Assembly: GCA_020137815.1 (NCBI GenBank)
Contig: CM035362.1
Coordinates: forward strand, 2,676,391-2,740,390
Direction of reading: 5' to 3'
Source: Hormiphora californensis
Taxonomy: Eukaryota > Ctenophora > Tentaculata > Cydippida > Pleurobrachiidae
Length of the DNA: 64,000 bases
Shown here one piece after another: positions 11,801 through 23,607 of the stretch (positions are counted from its first letter, which is position 1; every line of letters begins with the position of its first letter). Under the pieces are notes generated by a model, which worked only from the letters and a program-made list of their open reading frames with translations, searched no databases and was not told where the DNA came from. Made by a program: the position numbers and the translations under genes.

Positions 11801-13915
11801 GGGAAATTGTGGGTAATATAAGCCATAAGGAGAATTAGCATCGAAACATCCATGCAAGAGGGATGTTTAGTTGGAATCTGTTCATCGCAAAAGTGCTCGA
11901 TCACAGCAGTCAGCAGTGAGAGCGTAGTTATTCAACTAATGCAAGCGAGGGATTCATCCCGGATGCATGCATTCGTCCAATATTTATTAACCACAGCTGT
12001 AATGTCGTTATCTGGTAACTTACAGATGAGTGGTTGAGTGCTACATGTTTCAGATAACTTCACAATCTTTGCTTTATCAATGTTTGTAGCCAGCTGTTTT
12101 CGACGTCTGGGGGGTGGGATAAATTAGTCATTACACGTCAAAATAATTCACATCTATGTAAACAGGTGCCAGGCATTCAGCTGTTCTTCAGTAGTTTCTT
12201 TTTCATACATCCACGCTCTCCCACGCGTATGATTTTTGTTTTTACCGTCCACTTTAGGAGAAGGGTGATCCCATAAACCGACAGCTCAACCTCACCCTGA
12301 CCCACTCCCAAGTTTGTCAAAAAAAGTAACAAATAAAGTGGGTAACCTACTTGTCAATGCTCTTTACAATCCTGACATACACCAAAGTGCTGGTGACCAC
12401 CATCACAAGGAAGGGAAGGAAGGTGGGCACTATCTGAACCAATGTGAAACTGGTAATCTTCATTTGGGGAGAGTCCAGGTCTTCCATCAGGTCGTAACTA
12501 CACCTCAACTGTCTCTAAATGAGGGAGGGATGGGTTAGTGTCTCTAGAGGGGGAAGGGGGAATAATTATAGATGTCTCTATTAGGAGAGGAGTGGGTCAT
12601 ATGTCTCTAGGGAGGGGGGGGGGTAAAATAGATGTCTCTAGAGATTGGGAGGTCTAGAACTAGAAATGTTAATAAAACTGGCTGTGCAATTATACACACG
12701 AGTTAGTACACACACAAGAAGTTTTGGTTTTTGCAAAGTTATAAACTTACATAAAAGTAGATGTATCCTTTTCCCCTAAAGTAGGGTAGAGCAGAGAGGA
12801 TGATAGAGATGACCCAGCTAGCTGCTACGATTACCCTGACCATGCTGATGGCCTGTCGCACGTGTGACCGGTAGAAGTTGGGGTAGAACAGAGCCACAAA
12901 CCTATCCACACTCACTACCTGATGTAATTTAAGAGTAATTAGAATGATAAATATATATCAACAGCGAAGGTAGGAAAAAATGAAAAGGCAAAGGTGATAT
13001 GAATAGAAAATACAGCCGATTGAGAGCAGAGAAACCTATATTACGAGCACTTACAGCAATAAGAAAGATACTGGTCCTGGACACTATATTGAAAAGGATA
13101 CCAATCGAGGAACAGATGACCTTTGTTGAGGTGTTCTTCATATCCAAATTCCGGTCCTGGAACAAACAAAATTGGAATTAGAAGCTGTCAGAGCATTGTA
13201 GACTGATCCTTTTCCAATTCCTTTTGAATATCGCGCAAGAACCGTTATCAGAGCATTGGCATCACAGATTAGAAGCGATTAAATGGGTCATACACAAAAC
13301 TGATGATGCCTGACATAAATCAACCGAAAGCTTCATATACTTTATTGAATGTTAGTATGTACTGCCAAATCGTTGTTTTTTTAATAGTCACCCAATTTTA
13401 CTCAAAACAAAGAATTCCAAATGGTACCTGTGCTATGAGTATAGCTGAGAAGGGAATACAAATGAAACCATTTATTAGATCAGTCAGTGCCAAGTTGAGG
13501 AAAACCAGCCTGGATAAACAAAACAGTTTAGATAATAATTCGAGATTCCAAATGATCAATATTTAATCCAAGTCGACTTTAATTATTCAAAATTAGCTTG
13601 ATGGCTATACAGTGCTCAATTTTTGCAGAGAGCTATTAACACGAAAACCAAAGAAAACGAATTTTCTGTGTTACGAACTTCAAGGTATTCTTGAGGTGCA
13701 GATACAAACTGAAAATGGAACAAGAGAAAAGGTGTTTTTATTATTCCTTACCGTGTTATGGTTGCGGTACTCTGACGATGTTTGTTCCGTATCATCCTCC
13801 CAAATATATACATTGACAAGCTATTACCCAGCGCAGCAAACACAGCAAGTAGAACCAGTAGGGTGATGAGAATCAACTCGACCCCGGGGATTATCTCAGA
13901 CATTTGGGAGGCCAT
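8827..13915 (-). CDS. Rhodopsin-class (class A) G-protein-coupled receptor
   Basis: Seven-transmembrane receptor. Exons in transcript order: 13752-13915, 13428-13509, 13055-13156, 12751-12918, 12351-12508, 12024-12106, 11255-11401, 10983-11104, 9472-9599, 9192-9360, 8827-9030; phases agree and give about 508 residues. Landmarks: TM1 with GN (residues 30-31), TM2 LNLALTD with the conserved Asp (65), DRF in place of DRY (121-123), TM4 Trp, TM5 Pro and a TM5 Tyr (STLVY), TM6 FCYLSW lacking the usual CWxP, and TM7 NPLVY (466-470). ICL3 is unusually long (about 150 residues, charged and Ser-rich, spread over four exons). The Asp of amine receptors in TM3 is absent, so an aminergic receptor is unlikely; no ligand can be named. 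The first residues follow an acceptor, so a 5' leader exon lies further upstream. The 5' edge of exon 9 (9599) is the least certain boundary. Confidence 0.9.
9885..9993. mobile_element. 109-bp hAT-like MITE, family CAGGAACCGACCGAA (copy 1)
   Basis: The inverted ends are CAGGAACCGACCGAA and TTCGGTCGGTTCCTG, flanked by an exact 8-bp duplication CTGGGGAG (9877-9884 and 9994-10001). Eight-base target duplications with a CAG start are typical of hAT elements. The interior holds two CCAATCAG boxes and a GTCACGTGAC palindrome. It lies in a GPCR intron. Confidence 0.9.
10930..10960. other. Perfect inverted repeat with a cUUCGg loop
   Basis: CCGGGTGGATGCCC is followed by TTCG and the exact complement GGGCATCCACCCGG (arms of about 13-14 bp). 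Transcribed on either strand this would form a very stable UUCG-tetraloop hairpin. It lies about 25 bases downstream of the 5' splice site of GPCR exon 8 (donor at 10981-10982). Confidence 0.7.
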
Positions 13916-14291
13916 AACTTGTAGCCTGAAATACATTGAATTAAAATTACTCAGAATATAACCCATCATTTGCAGTAAGAAGCAGTTCCTGGTAAACAAA
14001 AAATGTGAAACAAGTGCCTTTCCTAGTAAAGCTACACACGATCGTGATGATATTAAGCACTATAAGAGGGATTGTAAAAAGAGAAAGGGAGTTATTGAGT
14101 AAGAGACAATATACATGGGAGCTGCGACTAATGACAGGGTGAATATTCTGAACCTGATCGTATAAAGGAAACAACTAGACCCAATTGTTTTAAGAATAAT
14201 GTATGCAGTGCAGTGCGAGCTGATCAGAGAGCTGTAGTGCGGATGAATATTTTTAGAAAAAAGCACGGAGTACAAATTTAATTAAAGAGAA

Positions 14292-14334
<43 letters not shown>

Positions 14335-14501
14335 GAGAGAGAGTGAGATTGTAGTGATGATGATCATGTCCACGTTGATGCATCACGGTGGCCCACGGTG
14401 TACTGAAAAACAAACAGCTGTTCAACTAAACAACACGCTGAGAGATAGATATATAGAATAGATAGATGGTGAGATGAAGATAGTGAGATGGTGAGAGATG
14501 A

Positions 14502-14533
<32 letters not shown>

Positions 14534-14884
14534 ATGGTGACAGAGAGATGGTGACAGAGAGAAAGTGAGAGATGAAGAATGAAGATAGTGTGAGAGAGAG
14601 AGAGGATTGATAGAGATGGTGAGAGATAGTGATGGGATAGAGCGAGACAGAGAGAGATAGAGATAGAGCGACATAGAGGAAAGAATATGAAATTGGACAG
14701 TCCATTCATTAGGCACAAAGTATAATAAGTTTTTACCAAGAATTATCTTCTAATAAAAGTTATACTCCCAAGAATAAAAGGAATTATACCGACTAAGAAC
14801 ATTATATAAGAGCCTCATCACTATGTGTGGTGCGGTAACAGAATATCATTATCCATGTACATTATTCAATTCCACATTACTCGA

Positions 14885-15105
14885 CTATTGAAGGAGAGAG
14901 AACCTTACTCTAATCAAGGAGAGAGAACCTTACTCTAATTAAGGAGAGAGAACCTTACTCTAATCAAGGAGAGAGAACCTTACTCTAATCAAGGAGAGAG
15001 AACCTTACTCTAATCAAGGAGAGAGAACCTTACTCTAATCAAGGAGAGAGAACCTTACTCTAATCAAGGAGAGAGAACCTTACTCTAATCAAGGAGAGAG
15101 AACAC
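14885..15105. repeat. 25-bp tandem repeat array, about nine copies
   Basis: The unit is AAGGAGAGAGAACCTTACTCTAATC, almost without variation (one unit has AATT instead of AATC). High copy identity suggests recent expansion. Non-coding. Confidence 0.95.
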
Positions 15106-16659
15106 TGAACAGTGGTTATCCTTTTCACCTGTTCACTTATAATACAAATATAAAAACAGGGAGAGTAGTATTATAGCTGGGTAGCATAAAGATTAAAGAA
15201 GGACCAACGATGAAAGTCTGAGTGAGCTTACATATACGATCAAGCTACCAGATCTGAGTATTAGGATAGTGTATGACGTCATACGATGATGATAAATCAA
15301 TTGGGATCTCGTTAAAACATCTTCAAACTCAGTTATTTGAGTTTATCTAGACCGCGGTCATATTAAATCAGGACCCGTTACATAATCTATTTCAAAGGAA
15401 GAGATAATTTAGTGCGAGTTAAAGTGCAATTAGACCAGCCTTTATTTCAAGGGCCGATCTAAAAGAGTATTAGAAATAATCACCGGTTATAGCCCGTGCA
15501 GGTGTAGTCAACTAGAGAGTTGGAATAATTCTAAATGTATTTCAGACTGAATAAAGGCGGTTAGAGACTGTACAGTTCTGAAGTCTGAATATAATATAAT
15601 TCACCGCCTTTCTCTCTTTTCCATAATCGAACCAGCCGAAATGAGTTGCAATTTCATTTTGTACTATAAAGGGCAGTATGTAACAGGAAACTATTCAGCT
15701 GAATTCAGTAAACAAGAAATCAATTCAGACCCCATTCGGATTCAGATCTGAGTACAAAAAACAATGGTCCATTCATTGCCGCTCTCTATTATCTATAGCA
15801 CATGAACTATGTGTCATTCGTCTATCGATTATTGGAACCATTCTAGCTTTCTGTCTCTCTTTCTCTTTCTATTTCTTTCTCTTTCAGTTTCACTCTCTTT
15901 TTCAGTTTCACTCTCTCTTTCGCTCTTTTACTCTCTCTTTCCCCCTTTCTCTCTCCCTCTCTAAATAGTCATCTTTGACGTCAAAATCGGTTTACATTTA
16001 AACTACTGGTCCTGCAAGGCACACACAACAGAAAGAGAATAGAGCAGAAACAAATGCACATTTTTCGATAGTAAAATACCTGTGTTACTGGTTGTATTAA
16101 CCGCCCACTAAACTGGGGGAAAAAATTTTTTCGGGTCCGGCGGTGGTTTTCTGCCTACACGTGACCATACGGGGTTTCCCCAACTTGTGGACCTTTAATT
16201 AAATATGTGCGGTTTATAACGCTCAAAGCTTTCAAAGGTGCGTATGGTCTCTTTCTCTCTTCATAGTATTCGTGAATGTCATTTTATACGTCGTCCACAC
16301 CAGAAGAATAGGGTCAGAACATCGCAATTTCATGTCGTGAAAGGTTATTTAGCCGCATAAAGTGTGGTATTAGTAACTTGCGTAGTAGTTGGTACTGTGA
16401 TAATCGGCTATGTATACTATACAGTAATACCTACTTGAGGGATTCAAATATATAGTTATAACAGTCAGTTTTAAAGGAGGAACGAAATTCAAATTTGAGA
16501 TTATGATTGTAAATGGGATGTCTACGGGATTTGGTGAAATGCTGCGATTGGACAATGGGTTTTTTGTTATTAAGTACGATTTATTATACGTTGTTGCTAT
16601 GAGATCTTTTAGTCCTCGCTTAATTGTTGGCGGTCGATGTCTGCCTGGTGGAGTTGATG

Positions 16660-16775
16660 GGTCAGGAACGGATACTTGAGATCAGCAGACGACGACAAGA
16701 GAGATCAGAAACTCGTTATTTGGTCACGTGGATGGTTATCAGCCATGGGCATATTCCTGATTCGGTCGTTACTGC
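16660..16775. mobile_element. Degenerate copy of the CAGGAACCGACCGAA MITE
   Basis: Recognisable pieces are CAGGAACGGA, AGATCAGAAACTCGTTATTT, GGTCACGTG, GGTTATCAGCCA and TGATTCGGTCG, in the same order as in the intact copies at 9885 and 60360, with an extra stretch near the left end. No target duplication is visible. Confidence 0.6.
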
Positions 16776-17088
16776 TGCAATGCAAATTCGATATATTCTT
16801 CAGCTGTAGTCACAGTTCATGTGTGCAGTAGGTGTCTGGAATAGGCAATTGCAAAGGTGGGCAACTTGAGGGGCCGCGTTAGAAGCCGGGGACGGGAATT
16901 AGAGCGGGGGAAGGGGAGAGAGAGTGAGAGAGAGAATAGACAGAAAAAGAGAGTGAGGGAGAGAGGGGAGAGAGAGAGGAACGGAGAAAAAAAATGAAAG
17001 GAAGAAGTCCTAAGTAAGTAGTAATGACTGGAGTATGGAGGAACAAAACGACGAGACGATAATGACAAGAGGGGGAGAGAGAGAGAGA

Positions 17089-17126
<38 letters not shown>

Positions 17127-17288
17127 GATAGAGAAATAGGAAGATGAGAGAGAAAAACATACACAAATCGCGCTGGGTCACAAAAGACACCAAATAGAAA
17201 CTGAAATGTCTCGTCACAGACCCATGTAGAGGTACCTCTCCGTATTGTTTCTCCCCGCTATTTTGATTGAAAACTACACACTTTCGCG

Positions 17289-17336
<48 letters not shown>

Positions 17337-18552
17337 AAGAAATTTTAACAAGGAGATGAAGATCTAGATGATGCCGATTTGATGAAATAAAGGGAGGAGA
17401 GAGAAGAGAGAGAAGAGAGAGGAGAGAGAGAGAGAGAGAAAGAGACGAGAGAGGAGATGGACTTGAAAGAAGAGATTGGGAGGAATTACGCGTACACGCC
17501 ATAGAAGTTTTCTTTTATTCACAAAACTCTCGTTTTTCTTTTTTTCCAATTCTCTGTCCTATTTTGTTCATTTTCCAGCCCTACTTTAATTAAAGCCTAT
17601 TAATAAAGAATTAGGTTATCGTATTTATGCTATAATCGCAAAAACCGCAAAAGGGTTTTAGTTTCCACTGAAAAACAAAGAAGAGGCAATGATAAAAAAT
17701 ATCAAGGCTTGACAATACAATCTGACATATGGACGCAATTGGTAGCATGATAAGAAAAATAGGAGGCAGAATCTGAGAGCACTGCAGCATCAGAAGAGAG
17801 AGAGAGAGAGGAGGCGCGAGAGAGTAGGAGAGAGAGAGGATATGAGATGATCAGACAAGGACGAGAGAGACAGAGAAAGAGGAGGAAAGAGATAAATATA
17901 TGAGAGAGAATAGGAAAGAGAGCCAGGAACGACGACACAATTAGTGTCACATATTACTGGCTCATCATTCTGCTGTATCACGTAGCTCCCTGCTGTAATA
18001 ACAAACCTAATAAAATAGTTCTAGGATATTGCAGGCCTGACTTGTTGAGTAAGAAGGGGTGACTCACTCAGGCCTGAATTATTGAGTAAGGGGTGACTCA
18101 CTCAGGCCTGAATTATTGAGTTACTTAACAAGCAAGGCCTGACATCATCATGAACAGAAAAGCTGTGAAACAGGGCGTCAGTTCCCTTGCTCCGAGGGTT
18201 AGAACATAACAAGGCGTCAGTTATCGCATTTTCGCCCACTCAGATTAGGGCATCAGGTTGTCCGCAGTATGGCAAAAGGGGTGCAAAACCATGTACAACA
18301 TGTCAACTACTGCAATCCTAAAGGTGTATGGCTGATTCAGTACTACTATATTTCCAGTCTCTCAGCTCTTTCTCTGTCCCCCTCCCTCCCCTTCAACTGC
18401 CAGGATCCCTTTACTCTCATTCGCACCAGACCGTTTAGAGCGTTACGAAGTGTCTCGATGTGCCATCCTTTCATAAAGCTTAATCGCATAATCAGCCGAT
18501 GACTGTAGTCAGGAGTTAGCTAATTAGTCCGGATATAATGTATGATGTATTG

Positions 18553-18689
<137 letters not shown>

Positions 18690-19353
18690 TGTAGATCAAA
18701 ATGGCGGGTAAGTGAGAGAAAGGTGTTAACTAAAGGGAGATATTAGAGTAGGAGACTTTTATTAAAAGCAAAGAACAGCCCGGGTTATCCTAGATGTGCT
18801 TGTGTATGTGTGTGCCTTGTTTTCAATATAATAAGGTGCAGCTGTAATTAGTTGCTAATTAGTTGCTAATTGGTTGTCCTTCCACCTGTTCCTTCTTTCC
18901 TCAGCTTGGGTGTGTGATAAAGTGGCTACAACATTTCTTTAGAGCAGGTATAATTTTGTGAACTTTCCATAAAGCTGGGAAATGCTGCTGTGAATAGTAC
19001 GAATTCTATAAATCTATTAAAAGTACGAAAATATACTTTGTTGAGTTACTCAACAAGAAAATATACTTATATTTGTAGCACACCTCACACGATCTTTACA
19101 GTTCTTCGCTTCACATAATCTTCTGAACACACTTTCTCACGACCTCACACTTCCTCACACGCTCTCAATACTCAATATAGGCAAATAAACAATGACATAG
19201 TCTTTAGATGTTTTGCTAATCGTGAAAGCTGTTTGGCGATTATTTGCTACTGTACGACTGGTTTGGCCCTAACCTCATCATACTGGCTCCTAGCTTCTGC
19301 TCACTCGAATATACCGTTCCATCATGCCTGTTGTGTATCATGTCCCGGTACTG

Positions 19354-19991
19354 CTATAATACCGTACTAGCTCCTCCTCCAATCAGTGCCTCAACAGCTG
19401 CAGTAATGTTACCCTTCTTTCCTCCCTGTATCGTGTTGACACACTCTCCCTTGTTGTAAAACTTAAACGTGGGCATGCAACTGAAACATCATGTTTAACA
19501 TCTTTTGAGTTATCTTCGATTGAAAGATGGATACAGATTTGTAATTGATAAATCGTAGTTAATCAGGAGGTCAATTACGAGCTGTGTAAAACAACTGTGT
19601 TAATTGCTGCTTACCTGATATTCTCTGCAGCAGCAACATCATCAGCTTCATCTACATCTACCTTACAGAACACTACCTGGGGGTACTTCTCCACCAACTT
19701 CTCCAGGAAAGGGGCAATCTAAGAGAAGATGGGGAGTAGACACAATTGATATCTTACATGTCAGAGCATTGGCCTGACCTGTAGCGCAAGAGAGCAGCGG
19801 TCAGCATGATTGGCCTGACAGTATCTTACTAAATCCCAAAAAAATAGTTTCAAAACGTGAGAAATATAACTTCAGACCTGCAGACAAGGCCCGCACCAAG
19901 TAGCCCAAAAATCGACAACAACTGGTGCTTTCTTGCTCCCCTCTATCACGACAGACTGGAATTCATCCATGGATCCCACCTCTTGTACCAT
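19354..19991 (-). CDS. Thioredoxin (first of two genes)
   Basis: Small cytosolic/nuclear disulfide reductase kept reduced by thioredoxin reductase. Exons 19878-19991, 19615-19718, 19354-19480; 114 residues. The active site WCGPC is at residues 32-36, just before the first intron. The conserved VDVDE strand lies in exon 2, and the cis-Pro motif (ISCMPTF) spans the second junction. The start [12 protein letters not shown] matches the usual thioredoxin N-terminus, so I prefer it to an in-frame upstream ATG at 20066. The tail (IGGGASTVL) is a few residues longer than typical 105-residue thioredoxins. Its intron positions differ from those of the neighbouring thioredoxin gene, so the pair is not a recent duplicate. 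Confidence 0.95.
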
Positions 19992-20807
19992 TTTAATAGA
20001 CCTTATAGGGGCAAAATTTCGAAATGAAAGGCTGAGATATAAAACTGGAAAAGTGAATTGACACAACAGCTGAAGTTTGTAAGAGCTAAATCAAAACACA
20101 CGTGTGCAGCCAAGTTTGTGTGCAAAACAGTATTCTCTCTCCTCTTCTCTCCATGACAGAAATAACCTGTGAATCAGATTAGCTCACTTCCTGTCACACC
20201 AATTTAAAACTATGGAGTAGTTGGTCGGTAGTGTCCTAGAAACAATGCACATAATAATAGGCTGCCATTTATCACAGCTGTGTGGTATACTTAGGACATT
20301 ACATTTCTCTTCTTCATGTTGTACGAAAACGGTTTAAAATTCTTAGATCTTAAATCTCACTGAATGGTACGTCGAGAAAGCATTGGACCAATTTTATAAG
20401 TTGTTCAGCATGGAACCGCCGATGGGAAAAATATGGGGGTAATGCCGAAAAAGTACGGCTGTAGCCCATGCCCAAACCAAACCCCTAAGACAAACCTAAC
20501 CAGTCTCAGGGGCTGGTCCAGTCTCGACAACCAAAATGAATGAACTTTTAGCAGCAATACTTTCTCTTTTGCCTACCAAATCTCTGGTGGCGCCGACTCG
20601 ATCTGAGAGCGCTCAAATCAAAACGAGGTCTGGTGGTACCAAACAGGCCACCTGTCTGGCGGCGCTAGACCCCTGACCCCCGATCTTATTCTCAGTGCGC
20701 TCAGATAGGGTACACGGCCTACGCCACTAGACAGCAGCCCAATGAGTGCCTCCACCCTGGTCCCTGGACCTGGGATGAGTTGTCGAACTGCAGCAGGCCA
20801 GTGCAGT

Positions 20808-21057
20808 GGGCGCCGTTACGATCTGGGTGTTTGGTGGCCTGTTTACAGGTGCGCGCTGCCAAAAAAGTTGATTCACTAAAACGGCTCTAACCGCCGAACC
20901 ACTCAACCGTTTTGGCTAATTCAAAGTTTATCTGGTAGGGAATGTCAAGGCCTAACCCCAACCCAAACCCCAACCCTAACCCTAACCCTACTTTAGCCCT
21001 AACCCTAAAAAACCGTTTGTCAGCACTCACGAAACACCCAGATTTTAACGCTGGCCC
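20808..21057 (+). mobile_element. 250-bp hAT-like MITE with CCCTAA-rich core (copy 1)
   Basis: The ends are GGGCGCCGTTACGATCTGGG and, inverted, GGGCCAGCGTTAAAATCTGG. They are flanked by an exact 8-bp duplication AGTGCAGT (20800-20807 and 21058-21065). The interior carries a run of CCCTAACCC/CCCAAACC units resembling animal telomere repeats. Related copies are at 43735-43975 (inverted) and 47331-47604. Confidence 0.92.
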
Positions 21058-21068
21058 AGTGCAGTAGT

Positions 21069-21235
21069 GTAAAAATGAACGGTGTAAAAATCAAGGACTT
21101 CAAAAAAATGATTCACTGTGTCACACACAAAAATGAATTAATTAAATCAAGCTGCGCGGCGCGGCACCACTTATTTGCGCGTTAACGAATTTGCGCGTGC
21201 CAAAAATGAGTTCCATTTCAACCGTTCATTTTTAC
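21069..21235. mobile_element. 167-bp MITE with GTAAAAATGAACGGT ends
   Basis: Exact 15-bp terminal inverted repeats, GTAAAAATGAACGGT at 21069-21083 and ACCGTTCATTTTTAC at 21221-21235. The interior is GC-rich (GCGCGGCGCGGC, TTGCGCG). It is non-coding and I could not define a target duplication. Confidence 0.7.
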
Positions 21236-21692
21236 GTTTTTCAACCATTAAAACACTCCAATTTTAAGAGAACTTAATTAAAGAAACAATAGCTTGAATA
21301 ACCAACGCAAAACTCAACTATACGATCAAGATCACATTATCAGCTCAATCTGATTCTGATAAGGTACACCGACACGTTATTAATTGTAAATGTGAACTAT
21401 GAGCTTAGTCCAATAATAATGTAACTGTGCGAGATCTCTCTTTAAATCTTAAATATCAGGTTGTTTGTATATCTCGATATAACAATTCATCCCTAAAACA
21501 GTTCCTAATCCGATCCTATAATAAGTAGGTATAAACCGAGAGTCCCTTTACTTGAATCAATTAGATTGCAAAGCTATAAGTCAGAATGTGATCTCTCCTT
21601 GTCTGACAACTTATTAATACTATTGAATATGTAATAATAATCTGTGACCAAATCAGGAGCAATTAAAAAACGGCTGCAGTTCGTTGATTGAT

Positions 21693-22770
21693 CTATTTAT
21701 GTTTGTTGATTGCGTCCTTCAGCTTCTCCAATGAGGCTCCCACAACTGTTTCAACACAGGCTCCTGAAAACATGGGACAATGTTATTGGATTGGAAATTG
21801 AAAATGGAAGTCGAACAATAGCACATCAAGCTTGATCAAGGAATGAATTAATTATCGGATGACCTGGAAAATCGATACCAAGGCTAGTCGAGTATAGGAG
21901 GTCATTAGTTAGGTAAGGTAAATTAACAGAACGAACCGTTTTTGTATAGTTTGAAGGTAGGCATAGCACTGATCTCCTGTTCCTCGGAGACAACCTGACC
22001 ACCATCTGCCTCATCTACATCGACCTGCAGTTAGGTAGGGAGTATAATTAGGAATGAAATTGAAATCAATATGGTTGTTTCAGCAGGCCACAAGAGAGCT
22101 CTATCGGCGTGTTGTTGTGGAATGAAATTGAAATAAACACTACCAGATCTCGATAATGACATACCGAGGCTATCGATAACGATTAAATCGTTAATCCAAC
22201 AAGCCCAGTATTGCCTGGCTAGACTGTGTTTCGGGCGCCAAATGTAAAGGGAGGGTTAGAACATAAAAAGCCCAGTAGATCAATACTTAGTATAGTTCCT
22301 TGTTAAGTAAGGGGATCGTGGGAGAAACGTACCTTCAGGAAGACAACATCCCCATAATCTCCACTAGACTCGAGTTTAGCGTACTGGGGAGCAATCCTCT
22401 TGCAAGGTCCACACCACTCGGCCCAGAAATCTACCACAGTCAACTTATCCGAGGCAGTAGCCTGGCCGGAGAGGGGTTAGATATGGTGATGTTATAATAT
22501 AGATTCTGTCAGGTCAATACTCTGACCACTGTTCTCGCGTACAGAACAAAAATGAGAAATGAGAAATATAGGCCGGTCAGGGCAATTCTCTCTGGCAGGA
22601 GAGATGAGAATTCAGCATGTGATTTGTGTTGTGCTGTTCCTCAAATATCAAAGCAAAATCTAAATGAAGTTAAGAGACAAGATGCTCTTGCCCAATGCGA
22701 GCTATTAGAATGAGCTTATGATAATATCTACCTGTTCAAATTCCTCCACGCTGTGAATTTCACGGACCAT
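21693..22770 (-). CDS. Thioredoxin (second gene)
   Basis: Disulfide reductase of the thioredoxin family. Exons 22732-22770, 22333-22461, 21937-22024, 21693-21763, all in phase; 108 residues. The active site WCGPCK is at about residues 28-33 after the strand VVDFWAE, then VDVDEADG, the cis-Pro motif [12 protein letters not shown] and a short helical C-terminus ending KHK. The exon 3 donor is weak (G|GTTCGT) but is the only one that keeps the motif order. It has no signal or transit peptide, so it is probably cytosolic. It lies upstream of the other thioredoxin on the same strand; the two are paralogues with different intron positions. Confidence 0.95.
22216..22262. mobile_element. Piece of the GTTCTAACCCTC-family element
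   Basis: CTAGACTGTGTTTCGGGC, then AAATGTAAAGGGAGGGTTAG, also found at 49736-49788 in the Rpt5 gene (which lacks GCC after GGGC). Lies in a thioredoxin intron. Confidence 0.55.
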
Positions 22771-23607
22771 AGTTGCTGTGCTGCTGCAGGGGTAGCTATA
22801 ATGGGAAGGGGAAGTTTTGGGTTATCTTGCTCGATTTGAGTTGCTCAGAAAAGCATCAAGGATAATGTGGTGCAAAAAACGCCAATTCAAACAACAAATT
22901 GAAATATGCGACAACAAATTTGGAACAAAAACTCCGAGCCAAACTGTCGTTTGAGATAGAGACTAGATCAGAGAGAGGGCTCGATCTGTCTCAACTCTGG
23001 AGAGAGACAGGTGCTCCTTAACATTTGAAACGACAATTACAGAGCTAAGTTAGACGTTTAACTAAGACTACTGCAGAAGCGAGCTTTAAGAGCTCCCTAT
23101 ATATATCCTTTCCTGTATAACGCCCTCTCTCTCTCTCTCTCTCTCCCTCTCTCACTCTCTTTCCCTTTCTTTCCTACTTCTATTCCCCAACTCATAATTA
23201 TGCTACCCTTTCCTAGCTTCTTTACTTCTGAAACTTGTTGTCCTAATTTTGAGCACAGACGGAAATGGGCTAGGCCCTTACATCCCCTTTTTTGTCCTTT
23301 TTTGTCGTCTCTGGTAGTGGTACTTGTAATAATCTAGAATAAACAACACGGCAGGTAAACTCTGATTCTACTTTAAATGTCAAGTAATAACGTGCATTTT
23401 AGATAAAAGCTGCACATTGAAAATACGAATGCGGTTTCGAATCGAGCTTGTTGAATACATATCACGTAAATGCTGGTTCAGTTGTTAAAATACAGCTCCA
23501 ATTGCGGAGCTACACGATTGTGTTTTATATCAATCTTCACACATGTAGAGTGATAAGTTCTTCTATTATGCAAGTCTATCAGGCCATTCGCATGGAAACG
23601 GAGTATA
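22771..23607. other. Upstream region of the second thioredoxin gene
   Basis: About 840 bp with a short (CT)n tract (about 23120-23160). It probably includes the promoter and 5' UTR of the thioredoxin gene. I see no other coding exon. Confidence 0.5.

Larger units (their letters stand above)
19992..21692. other. Intergenic region between the thioredoxin genes
   Basis: Contains the promoter side of the first thioredoxin gene, a GC-richer repeat-derived stretch (about 20440-20800, with GGTGGCGCC/GGCGGCGCTAGAC-like inverted pieces), a 250-bp hAT-like element (20808-21057) and, 11 bp further, another small MITE (21069-21235). From 21240 to 21690 I see only AT-rich DNA. Confidence 0.6.

Noticed and set aside
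15975-15982. TGACGTCA as a CREB/ATF regulatory site
   Set aside because: A single 8-bp match far from any gene start is expected by chance in 64 kb; mentioned only as a note.
20950-21010. CCCTAA runs as an interstitial telomere
   Set aside because: The runs lie inside a transposon with exact 8-bp duplications and recur in its other copies, so they are part of the element.
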